DNA of 47,712 bases from Prevotella sp. (GCA_017960525.1 JAGCZA010000021.1:1-47712); one strand, 5' to 3'; shown: positions 1 through 8,857, counted from the stretch's first letter. The notes: a model not told the origin generated them from the letters alone. A program made the numbers and translations.

Positions 1-483
1 AGCATCAAGTACTTTGACCCGATGACCAACGAGAGTTACACGCCATACGTCATCGAGACCTCCATCGGCGTCGACCGCATGTTCCTCTCCATCATGTGCC
101 ACTCCTACGAGGAGGAGAAACTGGAGGGCGGCGAGACCCGCGTGGTGCTGAAGTTGCCCGCAGCCCTGGCCCCCGTGAAGTGCGCCGTAATGCCGCTGGT
201 GAAGAAGGACGGCCTGCCCGAGAAAGCCCGCGAAATCATCGACCAACTGAAGTATCACTTCGCCTGCCAGTACGACGAGAAGGACAGCATCGGCAAGCGC
301 TACCGCCGCCAGGACGCCATCGGCACGCCCTACTGCGTGACCGTCGACCATGAGACGTTGAACGACGGCTGCGTCACCCTGCGCTTCCGCGACACGATGG
401 AACAGGAGCGTGTGGCCATCAGCGAACTGAATGCCATCATCGAAGACAAGGTGAGCATTGCCTCGCTGCTGAAGAAACTGTAA
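1..483 (+). CDS. glyS: glycine--tRNA ligase, C-terminal part (5' truncated by window edge)
   Basis: The frame is open from base 1 (SIKYFDPMTNESY...) to the TAA at 481-483, so only the last 160 residues are present. The piece carries the class II core signature VIETSIGVDRMFLS (conserved motif-3 Arg in GVDR), followed by an anticodon-binding fold with APVKCAVMPLVKKDG and IDQLKYHFACQYDEKDSIGKRYRRQDAIGTP. That pattern is typical of the dimeric (alpha2, eukaryote-like) glycyl-tRNA synthetase used by Bacteroidetes. The enzyme charges tRNA-Gly in the cytoplasm. An FKBP-type isomerase gene follows 14 bases downstream, a neighbour I recall from other Bacteroidales. The family call is firm; the true start lies outside the window. 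Confidence 0.93.
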   Translation, partial: SIKYFDPMTNESYTPYVIETSIGVDRMFLSIMCHSYEEEKLEGGETRVVLKLPAALAPVKCAVMPLVKKDGLPEKAREIIDQLKYHFACQYDEKDSIGKRYRRQDAIGTPYCVTVDHETLNDGCVTLRFRDTMEQERVAISELNAIIEDKVSIASLLKKL

Positions 484-497
484 CACACGGAAAGACT

Positions 498-1157
498 ATG
501 AAGTTTATTTCCCTTAGACAACTCAGACAACAAGGACAACTATTCATCATAGGTTGCCTTGGCTGTCTGAGTTGCCTTTTCATTTCGTGCGGTGAGGACG
601 ATGCCACAGTCGACGAATATGCCGACTGGACCGCACGCAACGACCAGTTCCTGGCTGCGCTGGCCAACGACTCGCTGCGCCAAGCTGGCTGGTACAGGTA
701 CAAGAAATACTCGCTCAACGACGAGAGCGAGGGTACGATTTCCCAATATATCTACGTGAAAGTGGTGGAGAGCGGCGACGGCCTGGACTGCCCCATGTTC
801 ACCGACTCGGTGCGCGTCTGCTACCAAGGGCGCCTCATCCCAACGGTGCTGCACCCTGAAGGTTACGTGTTTGACGGCACCATTTACGGGACATACAATC
901 CGGCGACGAACTCGAACACGAAGTTCCTGCTGTCGTCATCGTCGATTATCGACGGCTTCAGCACCGCACTGCTGCACATGCACCGTGGCGACCACTGGCG
1001 CGTCTACATCCCCAGCGAATTGGCTTACAAGGAGACAGTAAACGGTGTCATCCCCGCCCACAGCCTCCTCATCTTCGACCTGACGCTCATCGATTTCAGC
1101 CCCGCCGGGCAGGTTATGCCAGTATGGAGCAGCAGGGAGATGATGGATGAGTGGTGA
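498..1157 (+). CDS. FKBP-type peptidyl-prolyl cis-trans isomerase, lipoprotein
   Basis: 219 residues. The N-terminus has a basic start, a hydrophobic segment and a lipobox (LFISC, Cys31), so it is probably a lipoprotein anchored on the periplasmic side. Residues about 103-200 look like an FKBP fold: DSVRVCYQGRLI, the GYVFDGT stretch in place of the usual G..FD.T, IIDGFSTALLHMHRGDHWRVYIPSELAY, and IPAHSLLIFDLTLIDF. These are the standard FKBP segments for V.Y.G, W..al..M..G and IP..s.L.F.v.L. Its expected role is to speed proline isomerisation during folding of exported proteins. It lies 14 bases after glyS and its TGA directly abuts the ATG of the next gene, so the three genes are likely co-transcribed. 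Substrates are unknown. Confidence 0.85.
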   Translation: MKFISLRQLRQQGQLFIIGCLGCLSCLFISCGEDDATVDEYADWTARNDQFLAALANDSLRQAGWYRYKKYSLNDESEGTISQYIYVKVVESGDGLDCPMFTDSVRVCYQGRLIPTVLHPEGYVFDGTIYGTYNPATNSNTKFLLSSSSIIDGFSTALLHMHRGDHWRVYIPSELAYKETVNGVIPAHSLLIFDLTLIDFSPAGQVMPVWSSREMMDEW

Positions 1158-1841
1158 ATGGGAGGATATATCTTCGACTTTGGAGGCACCCTCGACACGG
1201 GCGGATGCCATTGGGGGCGAGTGCTATGGCACGCATACGAGCGTTGTGGCGTGGGCGTTGGGGAAGCGCATTTCCGCGAAGCCTACGTCTTTGCCGAGCG
1301 CACGATGGGCAGACTGCCTTTGGTCAAGCCCATATTCTCTATGCGTGAGACGCTGGCCGTCAAGTTGCGCCTGCAGTTCGACTGTCTGGCGGATATGGGT
1401 TGCACCACCGACCGTTCCTTGGCCGAGAAGGTGCTGGCCGACGTGTGTGCTTTGGCCGAGGGCTGTGTGGCGCATAGCCGTGAGGCGCTGCTTCGGCTGA
1501 AGGCGCAGGGGAAGCCTTTGGCGCTGGTGAGCAATTTCTACGGAAATCTGCCTGTGGTGTTGCGGGACTATGGTCTTGACGGTTGTTTCGATGCTGTGAT
1601 AGAGTCGGCTGCTGTAGGTGTGCGCAAGCCAGACCCCCGCATCTTCCAGATGGGTGTGGAGACCCTTGGAATGACGCCTGAAGAAGTGACGGTGGTGGGC
1701 GACAGCATCGCCAACGATATTATTCCTGCCCGTAGCATAGGCTGTCACACGGTGTGGCTTGAGGGCGAACAATGGTCTGACGCTCCCATTGACCGTTCAC
1801 TCCCCACTCGAATTGTTTCCGATTTAGATGAGTTAGTGTAA
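1158..1841 (+). CDS. HAD-superfamily hydrolase
   Basis: 227 residues, starting directly at the preceding stop (TGAATG). All four HAD motifs can be placed: motif I YIFDFGGTLDT with nucleophile Asp7, motif II LVSNF with Ser125, motif III RKPDP with Lys157, and motif IV GDSIANDI with Asp182 and Asp187. Residues between about 20 and 90 form a helical cap. The second aspartate of the usual DxDGT motif, normally the general acid/base, is Gly9 here (DFGGT). That is unusual for a phosphatase, although I recall similar D-F/Y-G-G-T variants in Bacteroidales relatives. The substrate cannot be told; a small phosphometabolite is the default guess. It ends before a promoter and repeat region. Confidence 0.85.
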   Translation: MGGYIFDFGGTLDTGGCHWGRVLWHAYERCGVGVGEAHFREAYVFAERTMGRLPLVKPIFSMRETLAVKLRLQFDCLADMGCTTDRSLAEKVLADVCALAEGCVAHSREALLRLKAQGKPLALVSNFYGNLPVVLRDYGLDGCFDAVIESAAVGVRKPDPRIFQMGVETLGMTPEEVTVVGDSIANDIIPARSIGCHTVWLEGEQWSDAPIDRSLPTRIVSDLDELV

Positions 1842-1856
1842 CTTTTCCTTGTTTTT

Positions 1857-1888
1857 TTTCGTCATTTCATTTTTTTTATGTAAATTTG
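1857..1888 (+). promoter_or_regulatory. Bacteroidetes-type promoter of the pectate lyase gene
   Basis: TTTC (1857-1860), 20 bases, then TAAATTTG (1881-1888), which matches the TTTG-N20-TAnnTTTG pattern of the primary Bacteroidetes sigma factor. The transcript would start near 1895, giving an untranslated leader of about 205 bases that contains the whole repeat array at 1946-2030. Confidence 0.6.
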
Positions 1889-1945
1889 CGCCCAAATTAT
1901 GACGAAGAAAAAATGTATCATACATACCCGATAAATCGGGGTCTG

Positions 1946-2030
1946 AAATTGGTTCGTCCTAACTAAGAGTTTGGTTCGTCCAAACTGGTGGTTTGGTTCG
2001 TCCAAAGTAGGAGTTTGGTTCGTCCAAATT
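1946..2030. repeat. array 1: four 19-base palindromes at 22-base pitch
   Basis: Units begin at 1946, 1968, 1990 and 2012. The consensus is AGTTTGGTTCGTCCAAACT: 7-base arms AGTTTGG/CCAAACT around TTCGT. The 3-base spacers are AAG, GGT and AGG. The first unit is degenerate and the second is perfect. The array ends 69 bases before the pectate lyase ATG and lies inside its predicted 5' leader. In RNA each unit could fold into a 7-bp hairpin with a 5-base loop; in DNA each could be a two-fold operator, with 22 bases placing all units on about the same helical face. The same unit occurs reversed at 14409-14493. Confidence 0.9.
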
Positions 2031-2099
2031 TTAAGGGAGGTATCCAAGCGAAATCGTGAAGAAGAAAAAGACAAAACTAACTGTATATACTAACTAAAG

Positions 2100-5000
2100 A
2101 TGAAACCAACTAAAAGACTATTCATGGCCCTGCTGATGATGGCAGGCATTGTGGTTGCTGATGCACAGCAACTGGCATTCCCCGGCGCACAGGGCTGGGG
2201 GCGTTTCGCCACTGGCGGACGTACAGGTAAAGTTTACCATGTGACTAACCTCAAGGACTCTGGCACAGGTTCGCTCCGCGACGCCGTGAGCCAGCCCAAC
2301 CGCATCGTTGTCTTCGATGTGGCGGGTGTCATCAACATCAGTTCGCGTATTGTTTTTTCCAATAACCTCTATGTGGCCGGACAGACGGCTCCTGGCGAGG
2401 GCATCACCGTCTATGGCGACGGTGTGTCGTTCTCAGGCGCAAACAACATCATCGTGCGCTATATGCGCTTCCGCATGGGCCATAATGGCAGTAGCGGCAA
2501 AGACTGTGCAGGCATCGCCAATGGCGCCAATATGATTTTCGACCACTGCTCCTTCGCCTGGGGACTCGACGAGACCTTCTCCATCAACCCTGACGGCAAG
2601 GGCACCACGCCGCAGAACATCACCCTGCAGAACAGTATCGTGGGCCAGGGACTGATGACCCACTCGGCTGGCGGATTGATGCAGACCGACTATATCTCGC
2701 TCATCGGCAACTTCCTTTGCGACAACTCCACCCGTAACTTCAAAATCAAGGGCATCAACCAGTATGCCAACAATATTGTCTATAACTGGAGCAATGGCGC
2801 CTACATTATGGGCGGCGACTCTGAGGGCAAAAGTTACGTGAACATCCAGTCGAACCTCTTCATCAACGGCCCGGCAAAGGGTGGCGCAGCCTTCACCGGC
2901 GGCAATGCCGACTTCCATTGCTACGGCGACGACAACTGGCAGGACCGCAACATCGACGGAATTTTCGACCCCTCCATCATCACCGACTATAACGCCGCCA
3001 CACGCGAGTCGGAGCCTTATCCCTATCCTGAATTGCAACTGAACCCAGGCGACAAACTTTTGGAGACCAATCTTCCCACAGTAGGCGCGTCGCTGCCCTA
3101 CCGTGATATGGTGGACTGCTATATGGTGGACGAAGTGATGTCGTATGGCAAGAGTGGCGCCCTCATCAGCAATGAGGAGTCGCTCATCTATGGTGCCCCC
3201 TCCACCTGGAATGTTTATGCCGGTGTGAAGAAACAAGACTCCGACGGCGACGGAATGCCCGACGAGTGGGAAATAGACAATGGCACCGACCCGGCAAAGG
3301 ACGATGCGATGGTGATTGACTCAAATGGCTATGCCAATATCGAGAACTACATCAACGAGATTACTGTGGACGACCGCGACTACTTCCTGCGCGCTCCAGT
3401 CGGCCTGACCCTCGACAAGGCCACCACTACCACGCTGGCCGTCAGTTGGCGTGACTATACCTACGACGAGACAGGCTTTATCGTGGAGATAAAGAAGGAC
3501 GGCCAGTGGACTGTGGCAGGCGAGACGGCGGCTAACACCACGTCGTTCACCATCACCGGCCTGGAGCCTGGCACGAAATACGCGGTGCGCGTGAAAGCCG
3601 ACTCCCACATCGACAGTTCCGACTATACGCCTGAGACAGATATGTCTACGCGGCCATTGGAGGTTGGCGTCATCGACCTGGACAGTTACCTCCCTGATTA
3701 CACTTGGACGGGCGGAGACTATGACAATGCACAGGCCGAGGGGAAGAACGTGCTGCTGGCCCCCACCGAAGGCCAGACGTTGACGCTGGCAGAGGCCACC
3801 CAGCCCGCCGCCGTCGTCTATAAGGAGCCTCTGGCCCTCACCGTGGGTGGGGCGGCCATCGGCGGCACCGCATCGGTGAACAAGGGTGGCGCAGGCACGC
3901 TGACGCTTACTGGTAGCAACACCTATACGGGTGCTACTGTGTTGCACGACGGCGTGCTGGAGTTTTCGACGCTGAAGAACGGCGGCTCGGCATCGGCCAT
4001 TGGCAGTAGCGTGGAGTTCGCCCAGAACTGGATTGCCGACGGCGGTACCTACCGCTACACGGGCAGCGCCACTACGACCAATCGCTCGATGAAACTCTCG
4101 TCCACTTCTACGCTCGACATCAAGTCTGCCGTAGTCACTATGAATGGTGTCATTGAGGGCAGCGATGCCAATGCTAACTTCATCATCGACGGTGCTGGCC
4201 AGATTACCGTGGGCACGACAGGATTCTTTGGCTACAAGGGGGCCACCGTGCTGAAGGGCAGCACTCTCTATCTGAGCACTACTGACATCTCTAAGGCTGG
4301 CATCGGTTCCTCTTCGAAACTCGTTATGCAGGGCGGAACGTTGAGGACCAAGGGCGAGTCAAGCGGCTACGAGACCTATTCCTTCCCCATCGAAGTGACT
4401 GAGGGCACTACCTCGGTGTTTGCCCCCAACCGCAACTGCTACATCAACAACAAGGTGACGGGTGCAGGAAACATACAACTCAACATCCCTTATCTGCGCG
4501 AATATGTGCAGGGCGACTGGAGCGGCTTTACCGGGCGGTTCATCGCTAACGGCATATCGAGCGACAAGCGCGGTTCGCTGCTACTGCTCGACAAGTCGCC
4601 GAACCTGAACAAGGCCATTATCGAACTGAAAGGCAACGCCAACCTGTGCTATTGGAGCACCAGCGGCAACCTGACCATCGGCGGTATTTCGGGCACCAGC
4701 ACTACCTATATCAACGGTTCCAGCAAGCAGACCGACGGCTTCACCTGCACGTGGACGGTAGGTTCGGCCAACAGCGACGAGACCTTCGCCGGCAAGATCA
4801 ATAACTGGTCGTGCTCAGGCAGCGGCCATACCGGCACTGTAAACATCGTGAAGACCGGCACTGGTCTCTGGCGACTCACTGGCAGCAACGACTATAAAGG
4901 CACTACGAAAGTGAACGCAGGTACGCTCATCGTCAACGGCACGAATAGTGGTACGGGAGCCGTCACCGTGAGTGCCGACGCCACCCTGGCTGGTAAGGGT

Positions 5001-6089
5001 AGTGTGGCTGGAGCCGTCACCGTCAATGGCACTATCCAGGCTGGCGACACCCTCATCAACGGCTCGAAACTGACATTGAAGAGCACCCTGAGAGTGAACA
5101 AGAGCGGCATAGTGAACATTCCTGCTACGGCCACCAAATGCAACACCCTGGCCGTTACTGGCAACATCACCTTGGTCGAAGGGGCTACGCTGATGATTGC
5201 CAATGGTGTGCTGTCAGAGGCTCCTGCCGACGGCACATCCTACAAGGTGTTCACTCCTGGAGGAACCATTACGGGAACCTTTGCCGAGATCCTGCCCGCC
5301 ACGCCTGGTGAGGGGTTGATGTGGGACACCAGCGAACTTTACACCACCGGCGTGCTTAAAGTGACAAGAGATGGTGAGGACCCTAACCCAGACGACCCCG
5401 ATCCCGACCCCGACCCGCAGCCCGTGGAGATGGAGACCAAGACGGCGCTCATCTCTTGGGACAACGTGACGGCCAGTAGCGTTGACAATAGTGAGTACAA
5501 CAACCAGGTGACTGGCAACGACGGCACCTACGCTGAGGGCTTCAAGATGGTGCTCACCGGCAATCTGGAGAAGACCTATTCAGCAGCCGACAAAATCAGC
5601 GTCGTCTTTGGGGAAGAGAACATCAGCCGCACCACTATCAAGACAAGCAATGGTGCTATGAACACCGTCTATCTGCCGAAGGGGGCCGTGGCCACGAAGA
5701 TGACCATCTGGAGTTACACCAACTTCACCAAGGATACTGAACCGCGCACCAGTTATTGGGCCAGCGTGGGAGGCACCGACTACACCGTGGAGAATGCCAC
5801 CATCCTGCAGGCAAAGAAGAACACCAGTAACCCCGACCACGTCAGTTTCAGCCTGCCCGCTCTGAGCAAGGTGGAGTTCAAGAACAGCGGCGAACAGCAG
5901 TGCATCGTCCTGGCCATCGACTACGTCTATCCCATCAAGGGTGACGTCAATGCTGACGGACTGGTGAACCACGCCGACCTGGTTAGGCTCGTCGAAATCG
6001 TTGGCAGCAACGGCGAGGCCGATGTCAATGACGACGGAAAAACTGACGTGGGCGACATCACAGCAATACTTGGAATCCTATCTCGGTAG
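2100..6089 (+). CDS. secreted pectate lyase-like multidomain protein with dockerin-type tail
   Basis: 1329 residues with a signal peptide (about 1-22, ending ADAQQ). Residues about 24-420 form a right-handed beta-helix resembling family 1 polysaccharide lyases (AFPGAQGWGRFATGGRTGKVYHVTNLKDSGTGSLRDAV, then the pectate-lyase-like IFDHCSFAWGLDE). This domain would cleave pectin or a related uronic polymer outside the cell. DSDGDGMPDEWE is a calcium-binding thrombospondin-type-3-like linker. A fibronectin type III domain follows (about 435-520), then autotransporter-associated beta-strand repeats (GGAGTLTLTGSNTYTGATVLHDG, TGTGLWRLTGSNDYKGTTKVNAG). A low-complexity linker rich in Asp-Pro leads to a further beta domain and a C-terminal dockerin-like pair (GDVNADGLVNHADLV, ADVNDDGKTDVGDIT). 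No susC/susD pair is adjacent. The lyase assignment is good; specificity is inferred. Confidence 0.82.
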   Translation: MKPTKRLFMALLMMAGIVVADAQQLAFPGAQGWGRFATGGRTGKVYHVTNLKDSGTGSLRDAVSQPNRIVVFDVAGVINISSRIVFSNNLYVAGQTAPGEGITVYGDGVSFSGANNIIVRYMRFRMGHNGSSGKDCAGIANGANMIFDHCSFAWGLDETFSINPDGKGTTPQNITLQNSIVGQGLMTHSAGGLMQTDYISLIGNFLCDNSTRNFKIKGINQYANNIVYNWSNGAYIMGGDSEGKSYVNIQSNLFINGPAKGGAAFTGGNADFHCYGDDNWQDRNIDGIFDPSIITDYNAATRESEPYPYPELQLNPGDKLLETNLPTVGASLPYRDMVDCYMVDEVMSYGKSGALISNEESLIYGAPSTWNVYAGVKKQDSDGDGMPDEWEIDNGTDPAKDDAMVIDSNGYANIENYINEITVDDRDYFLRAPVGLTLDKATTTTLAVSWRDYTYDETGFIVEIKKDGQWTVAGETAANTTSFTITGLEPGTKYAVRVKADSHIDSSDYTPETDMSTRPLEVGVIDLDSYLPDYTWTGGDYDNAQAEGKNVLLAPTEGQTLTLAEATQPAAVVYKEPLALTVGGAAIGGTASVNKGGAGTLTLTGSNTYTGATVLHDGVLEFSTLKNGGSASAIGSSVEFAQNWIADGGTYRYTGSATTTNRSMKLSSTSTLDIKSAVVTMNGVIEGSDANANFIIDGAGQITVGTTGFFGYKGATVLKGSTLYLSTTDISKAGIGSSSKLVMQGGTLRTKGESSGYETYSFPIEVTEGTTSVFAPNRNCYINNKVTGAGNIQLNIPYLREYVQGDWSGFTGRFIANGISSDKRGSLLLLDKSPNLNKAIIELKGNANLCYWSTSGNLTIGGISGTSTTYINGSSKQTDGFTCTWTVGSANSDETFAGKINNWSCSGSGHTGTVNIVKTGTGLWRLTGSNDYKGTTKVNAGTLIVNGTNSGTGAVTVSADATLAGKGSVAGAVTVNGTIQAGDTLINGSKLTLKSTLRVNKSGIVNIPATATKCNTLAVTGNITLVEGATLMIANGVLSEAPADGTSYKVFTPGGTITGTFAEILPATPGEGLMWDTSELYTTGVLKVTRDGEDPNPDDPDPDPDPQPVEMETKTALISWDNVTASSVDNSEYNNQVTGNDGTYAEGFKMVLTGNLEKTYSAADKISVVFGEENISRTTIKTSNGAMNTVYLPKGAVATKMTIWSYTNFTKDTEPRTSYWASVGGTDYTVENATILQAKKNTSNPDHVSFSLPALSKVEFKNSGEQQCIVLAIDYVYPIKGDVNADGLVNHADLVRLVEIVGSNGEADVNDDGKTDVGDITAILGILSR

Positions 6090-6113
6090 TAATCATCCCA
6101 AATTCTTTCATTT

Positions 6114-7052
6114 ATGCGACGAGTTTTTGGCATAGGCGAGACCGTTCTCGACATTATCTTCAAGGAAGACCAGCCCATTGGCGCAGTACCGGGCGGGTCG
6201 GTGTTCAACAGCATCATCTCGCTGGGAAGGGCGGGCGTCAAGGCCTCCTTCATCAGTGAGACGGGAAACGACCGCATCGGGCGGCGCATCATCGGTTTCC
6301 TGGAAGAGAACGGTGTCGATGCCTCGTCGGTATATGTCTATCCCGACTCGAAATCGCCCATTTCGTTGGCCTTCCTCAATGAGCAGAACGATGCCGAGTA
6401 TATCTTTTATAAAGACCATCCCAGCGACCGGCTTGATTTTGTAAGCCCTGAGGTGGGGCCTGACGACATCGTGCTCTTTGGTTCCTACTATGCCGTGAAT
6501 CCCGTCATTCGCCCTCAAGTTCAGGGTTTCTTGGAGCATGCCCGCCGGCAGGGGGCTATCCTCTACTACGATGTGAACTTCCGTGCCTCGCACAAGAACG
6601 AGGTGGTAAAACTCACACCCAGCATCCTTGAGAATCTGGAGATGGCCGACATCGTGCGCGGCTCCAGCGAAGACTTTGAGGTGATGTTCCGCTCGTCAGA
6701 CCCAGATCAGGTGTACCGCTCGCAGATTGCGTTCTACACCAAGAAGTTCATCTTCACGCAAGGAGCCGGCCCCGTAGAACTGAGGGACGAGGGCGGCTTC
6801 CGCAAGCAGTACCCCATCGCCCACACGCAGACGGTTAGTACCGTGGGGGCTGGCGACAATTTCAATGCCGGGTTTGTCTATGGCCTTATCAAGTATGGCA
6901 TCACCCGTGAGCAGATGGGCAATGCCCTGACCGAGGCGCAATGGGACGGTTTGGTAGACTGTGCTTTAAAATTCTCGGCCAATGTCTGCCAGCACATCGA
7001 CAATTATGTCACCTCCGACTTTGGCCGTCAGATGAGTGAGGCCCTACATTAA
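6114..7052 (+). CDS. PfkB-family sugar kinase (fructokinase-like)
   Basis: 312 residues, the usual length for the ribokinase/PfkB family. The N-terminal signature is present (GIGETVLDIIF then GAVPGGSVFNSIISLGRAG, with the Gly-Gly substrate contact). The C-terminal signature is STVGAGDNFNAGFVYGL, where Asp248 of GAGD would be the catalytic base and the preceding glycines form the anion hole. The enzyme would transfer phosphate from ATP to a sugar in the cytoplasm. The overall pattern (VRGSSEDFEVMF, YYDVNFRASH) resembles fructokinase-type members, but the sugar is not determined. It starts 24 bases after the lyase gene and is followed 9 bases later by the next gene, so it sits in a plus-strand run. 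Confidence 0.85.
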   Translation: MRRVFGIGETVLDIIFKEDQPIGAVPGGSVFNSIISLGRAGVKASFISETGNDRIGRRIIGFLEENGVDASSVYVYPDSKSPISLAFLNEQNDAEYIFYKDHPSDRLDFVSPEVGPDDIVLFGSYYAVNPVIRPQVQGFLEHARRQGAILYYDVNFRASHKNEVVKLTPSILENLEMADIVRGSSEDFEVMFRSSDPDQVYRSQIAFYTKKFIFTQGAGPVELRDEGGFRKQYPIAHTQTVSTVGAGDNFNAGFVYGLIKYGITREQMGNALTEAQWDGLVDCALKFSANVCQHIDNYVTSDFGRQMSEALH

Positions 7053-7061
7053 CATAACAGA

Positions 7062-7607
7062 ATGAAGCGTATAAGGTTAAGATTTGAAAATATGCAGCAA
7101 GTGTCGGGTGGCGATGGCATTGCCATTGTCTTGCTTACCGACGAGGAGCGGCGGCGTGCGCTGACCGTCATTTGCGACGAGCCGATACAGCAGCAACTGC
7201 TTTTGCGTTTGAAGGCCCCGAAAGAATGCGCCACGATGTTGCCCGAAGCACTCCTGACGTTGCTACCCTCCACTTACGAACTGATGGTGTTTGGCCTTTA
7301 CGACGGGCAATACCAGGTGGCGATGATGGGTAACGACGGCGAGACCGTCAGGCTCCGTATGAGCGACGCCGTGCTGCTCACATTGATGTCTGACATTCCT
7401 CTGTACATAGAAGAAGGGCTGATGGCCCGCCAGAGTGTGCCTTTCGAGGAGAAGGCGACGGGCATCGCCATTCCCATCAACACAATGGATGTGGGCAGAT
7501 TGAAACTCGTGATGCAGAAAGCCGTCGATGAGGAGAACTACGAATTGGCCTCACAACTGCGCGACGAAATCAAACGCCGTCATTCCGAACTCCCCCAAAA
7601 ATCTTAG
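7062..7607 (+). CDS. bifunctional nuclease family protein (DUF151) with UVR motif
   Basis: 181 residues. Residues about 5-130 match the BFN/DUF151 fold (ERRRALTVICDEPIQQQLLLRLK, TYELMVFGLYDGQYQVAMM, VRLRMSDAVLLTLMSDIPLYIEEGLM). The C-terminus has a UvrB/UvrC-type motif (LKLVMQKAVDEENYELASQLRDEIKRR, about 144-175). This two-part layout is the usual Bacteroidetes form. Plant members of the family were reported to have DNase and RNase activity; the bacterial role is not settled. It is cytoplasmic, with no signal peptide, and lies between the kinase and rsmE on the same strand. Confidence 0.85.
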   Translation: MKRIRLRFENMQQVSGGDGIAIVLLTDEERRRALTVICDEPIQQQLLLRLKAPKECATMLPEALLTLLPSTYELMVFGLYDGQYQVAMMGNDGETVRLRMSDAVLLTLMSDIPLYIEEGLMARQSVPFEEKATGIAIPINTMDVGRLKLVMQKAVDEENYELASQLRDEIKRRHSELPQKS

Positions 7608-7630
7608 CATCGGCCTGTTTACTGAAGAAT

Positions 7631-8356
7631 ATGAAAGAAGAGCGTTATTTCTATGTTCCCGATGCCGCCACACAAGGTGAGTTGCCAGCCGATGAGGCCG
7701 TGCATGCCGTGCGTGTGTTGAGGCTGAAGCCGGGCGATGAAATGATGCTGATGGACGGGCAGGGCACTTTCTTCCGCGCCGAGGTGGCTGAGGCCACGCA
7801 GAAACGCTGTTCCTACATCGTCAAGGAAGATCTGCCGCAGCAACGACAATGGACCGGGCGTGTGCATCTGGCTATTGCCCCCACGAAGTTAATGGATCGT
7901 ATGGAATGGCTTGTCGAGAAAGCCACGGAGATAGGCATCGACGAACTCTCGTTGCTGCATACACAGTTTTCCGAGCGCCTCTCGGTGAAGTTGCCGCGCA
8001 TGGAAAAGATTGCTGTGGCGGCTATGAAGCAGAGCCGCAAGGCTTGGTTGCCTGTTCTGAATGATATGGAAAACTTTCGCAAGTTCCTGGCCCGTCACGC
8101 TACGGGCCGCCGTTTCATTGCCCATTGTTATGAGGAGGTGGAACGCACCGACCTTTTCGACGAGTTGCAAAAAGGCGGTGAAGGGGAGGATGCCCTGGTG
8201 CTGATAGGCCCCGAAGGTGACTTCTCCATCGACGAGGTGCGTATGGCCGTCGAGGCAGGCTATATCCCCGTGACTTTAGGCAAGAGCCGTCTGCGCACAG
8301 AGACTGCCGGACTGGCCGCCGTGATGATGATGCAATTGGCAAAAAACAAAAGATAA
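7631..8356 (+). CDS. rsmE: 16S rRNA (uracil-1498-N3)-methyltransferase RsmE
   Basis: 241 residues, close to the usual RsmE length. It has an N-terminal PUA-like segment (HAVRVLRLKPGDEMMLMDGQGTFFRAEV, about 25-52) and a C-terminal SPOUT knot. The S-adenosylmethionine site is seen in LVLIGPEGDFS (residues 189-199) and LGKSRLRTETAGLAAV (216-231), the two diagnostic RsmE motifs. KLMDRMEWLVEKATEIGIDEL is also characteristic. The enzyme methylates N3 of U1498 in 16S rRNA in the assembled small subunit. It lies 23 bases after the bifunctional-nuclease gene and 7 bases before a DUF3256 gene. Confidence 0.95.
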   Translation: MKEERYFYVPDAATQGELPADEAVHAVRVLRLKPGDEMMLMDGQGTFFRAEVAEATQKRCSYIVKEDLPQQRQWTGRVHLAIAPTKLMDRMEWLVEKATEIGIDELSLLHTQFSERLSVKLPRMEKIAVAAMKQSRKAWLPVLNDMENFRKFLARHATGRRFIAHCYEEVERTDLFDELQKGGEGEDALVLIGPEGDFSIDEVRMAVEAGYIPVTLGKSRLRTETAGLAAVMMMQLAKNKR

Positions 8357-8363
8357 TGAAAAT

Positions 8364-8819
8364 ATGAACAAGAAACACATCATAATTCTCATTTCCCTCT
8401 TCTCATTTCTCACTTTGCAGGCACAGACTATGCGCGACGTGTTCAAGGCTATGCCCGATTCTGTCCTGCCCACTCTTACCACCAACAACCGGCTCGATAT
8501 GATTGACTTTATGGAGGCCAAGATGAAGGCTGAGGTGACCAATCTGCTCGATGGCAAGAGTGAGATGCTCGCGCTGACTGGAGACTCTCTTTGCATCCGT
8601 ATGAGCGACGCCCTGACGGTGGAGATGAAGACGGTGCTTGCCGCCGACACCATTTGTGCCGTGCGCCTGAAAAGCGTCTGCCAGACTGCAAACCGGCAAG
8701 CACGTCACGTGGTGGAGAATGTTTACTCGTTGCCAGGTTGGACGCTGTCCTCTTCACAAGTGTTGGAGTCCACCCTTTTGAGCCGAGACGACAAGATGTT
8801 GCAAGGCGTGGCCCGCTGA
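8364..8819 (+). CDS. DUF3256-like secreted protein
   Basis: 151 residues with a signal peptide (IIILISLFSFLTLQAQ, cleavage near residue 20). The body (MRDVFKAMPDSVLPTLTTNNRLDMIDFMEAKMKAEVTNLLDGKS) matches my memory of DUF3256, a small exported Bacteroidales family often found next to rsmE. As I recall, family members are nearer 200 residues, so this one may lack part of the C-terminus; no frameshift is obvious at its end. Function is unknown. The start is 7 bases after rsmE, so translation is probably coupled. Confidence 0.7.
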   Translation: MNKKHIIILISLFSFLTLQAQTMRDVFKAMPDSVLPTLTTNNRLDMIDFMEAKMKAEVTNLLDGKSEMLALTGDSLCIRMSDALTVEMKTVLAADTICAVRLKSVCQTANRQARHVVENVYSLPGWTLSSSQVLESTLLSRDDKMLQGVAR

Positions 8820-8857
8820 CATCGCTATAACGAATCAAATATGCTAATACCATAAAT

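Noticed and set aside
1946-2030. CRISPR array
   Set aside because: Units are 19 bases with 3-base spacers and only four copies; spacers are far too short and no cas gene is near.
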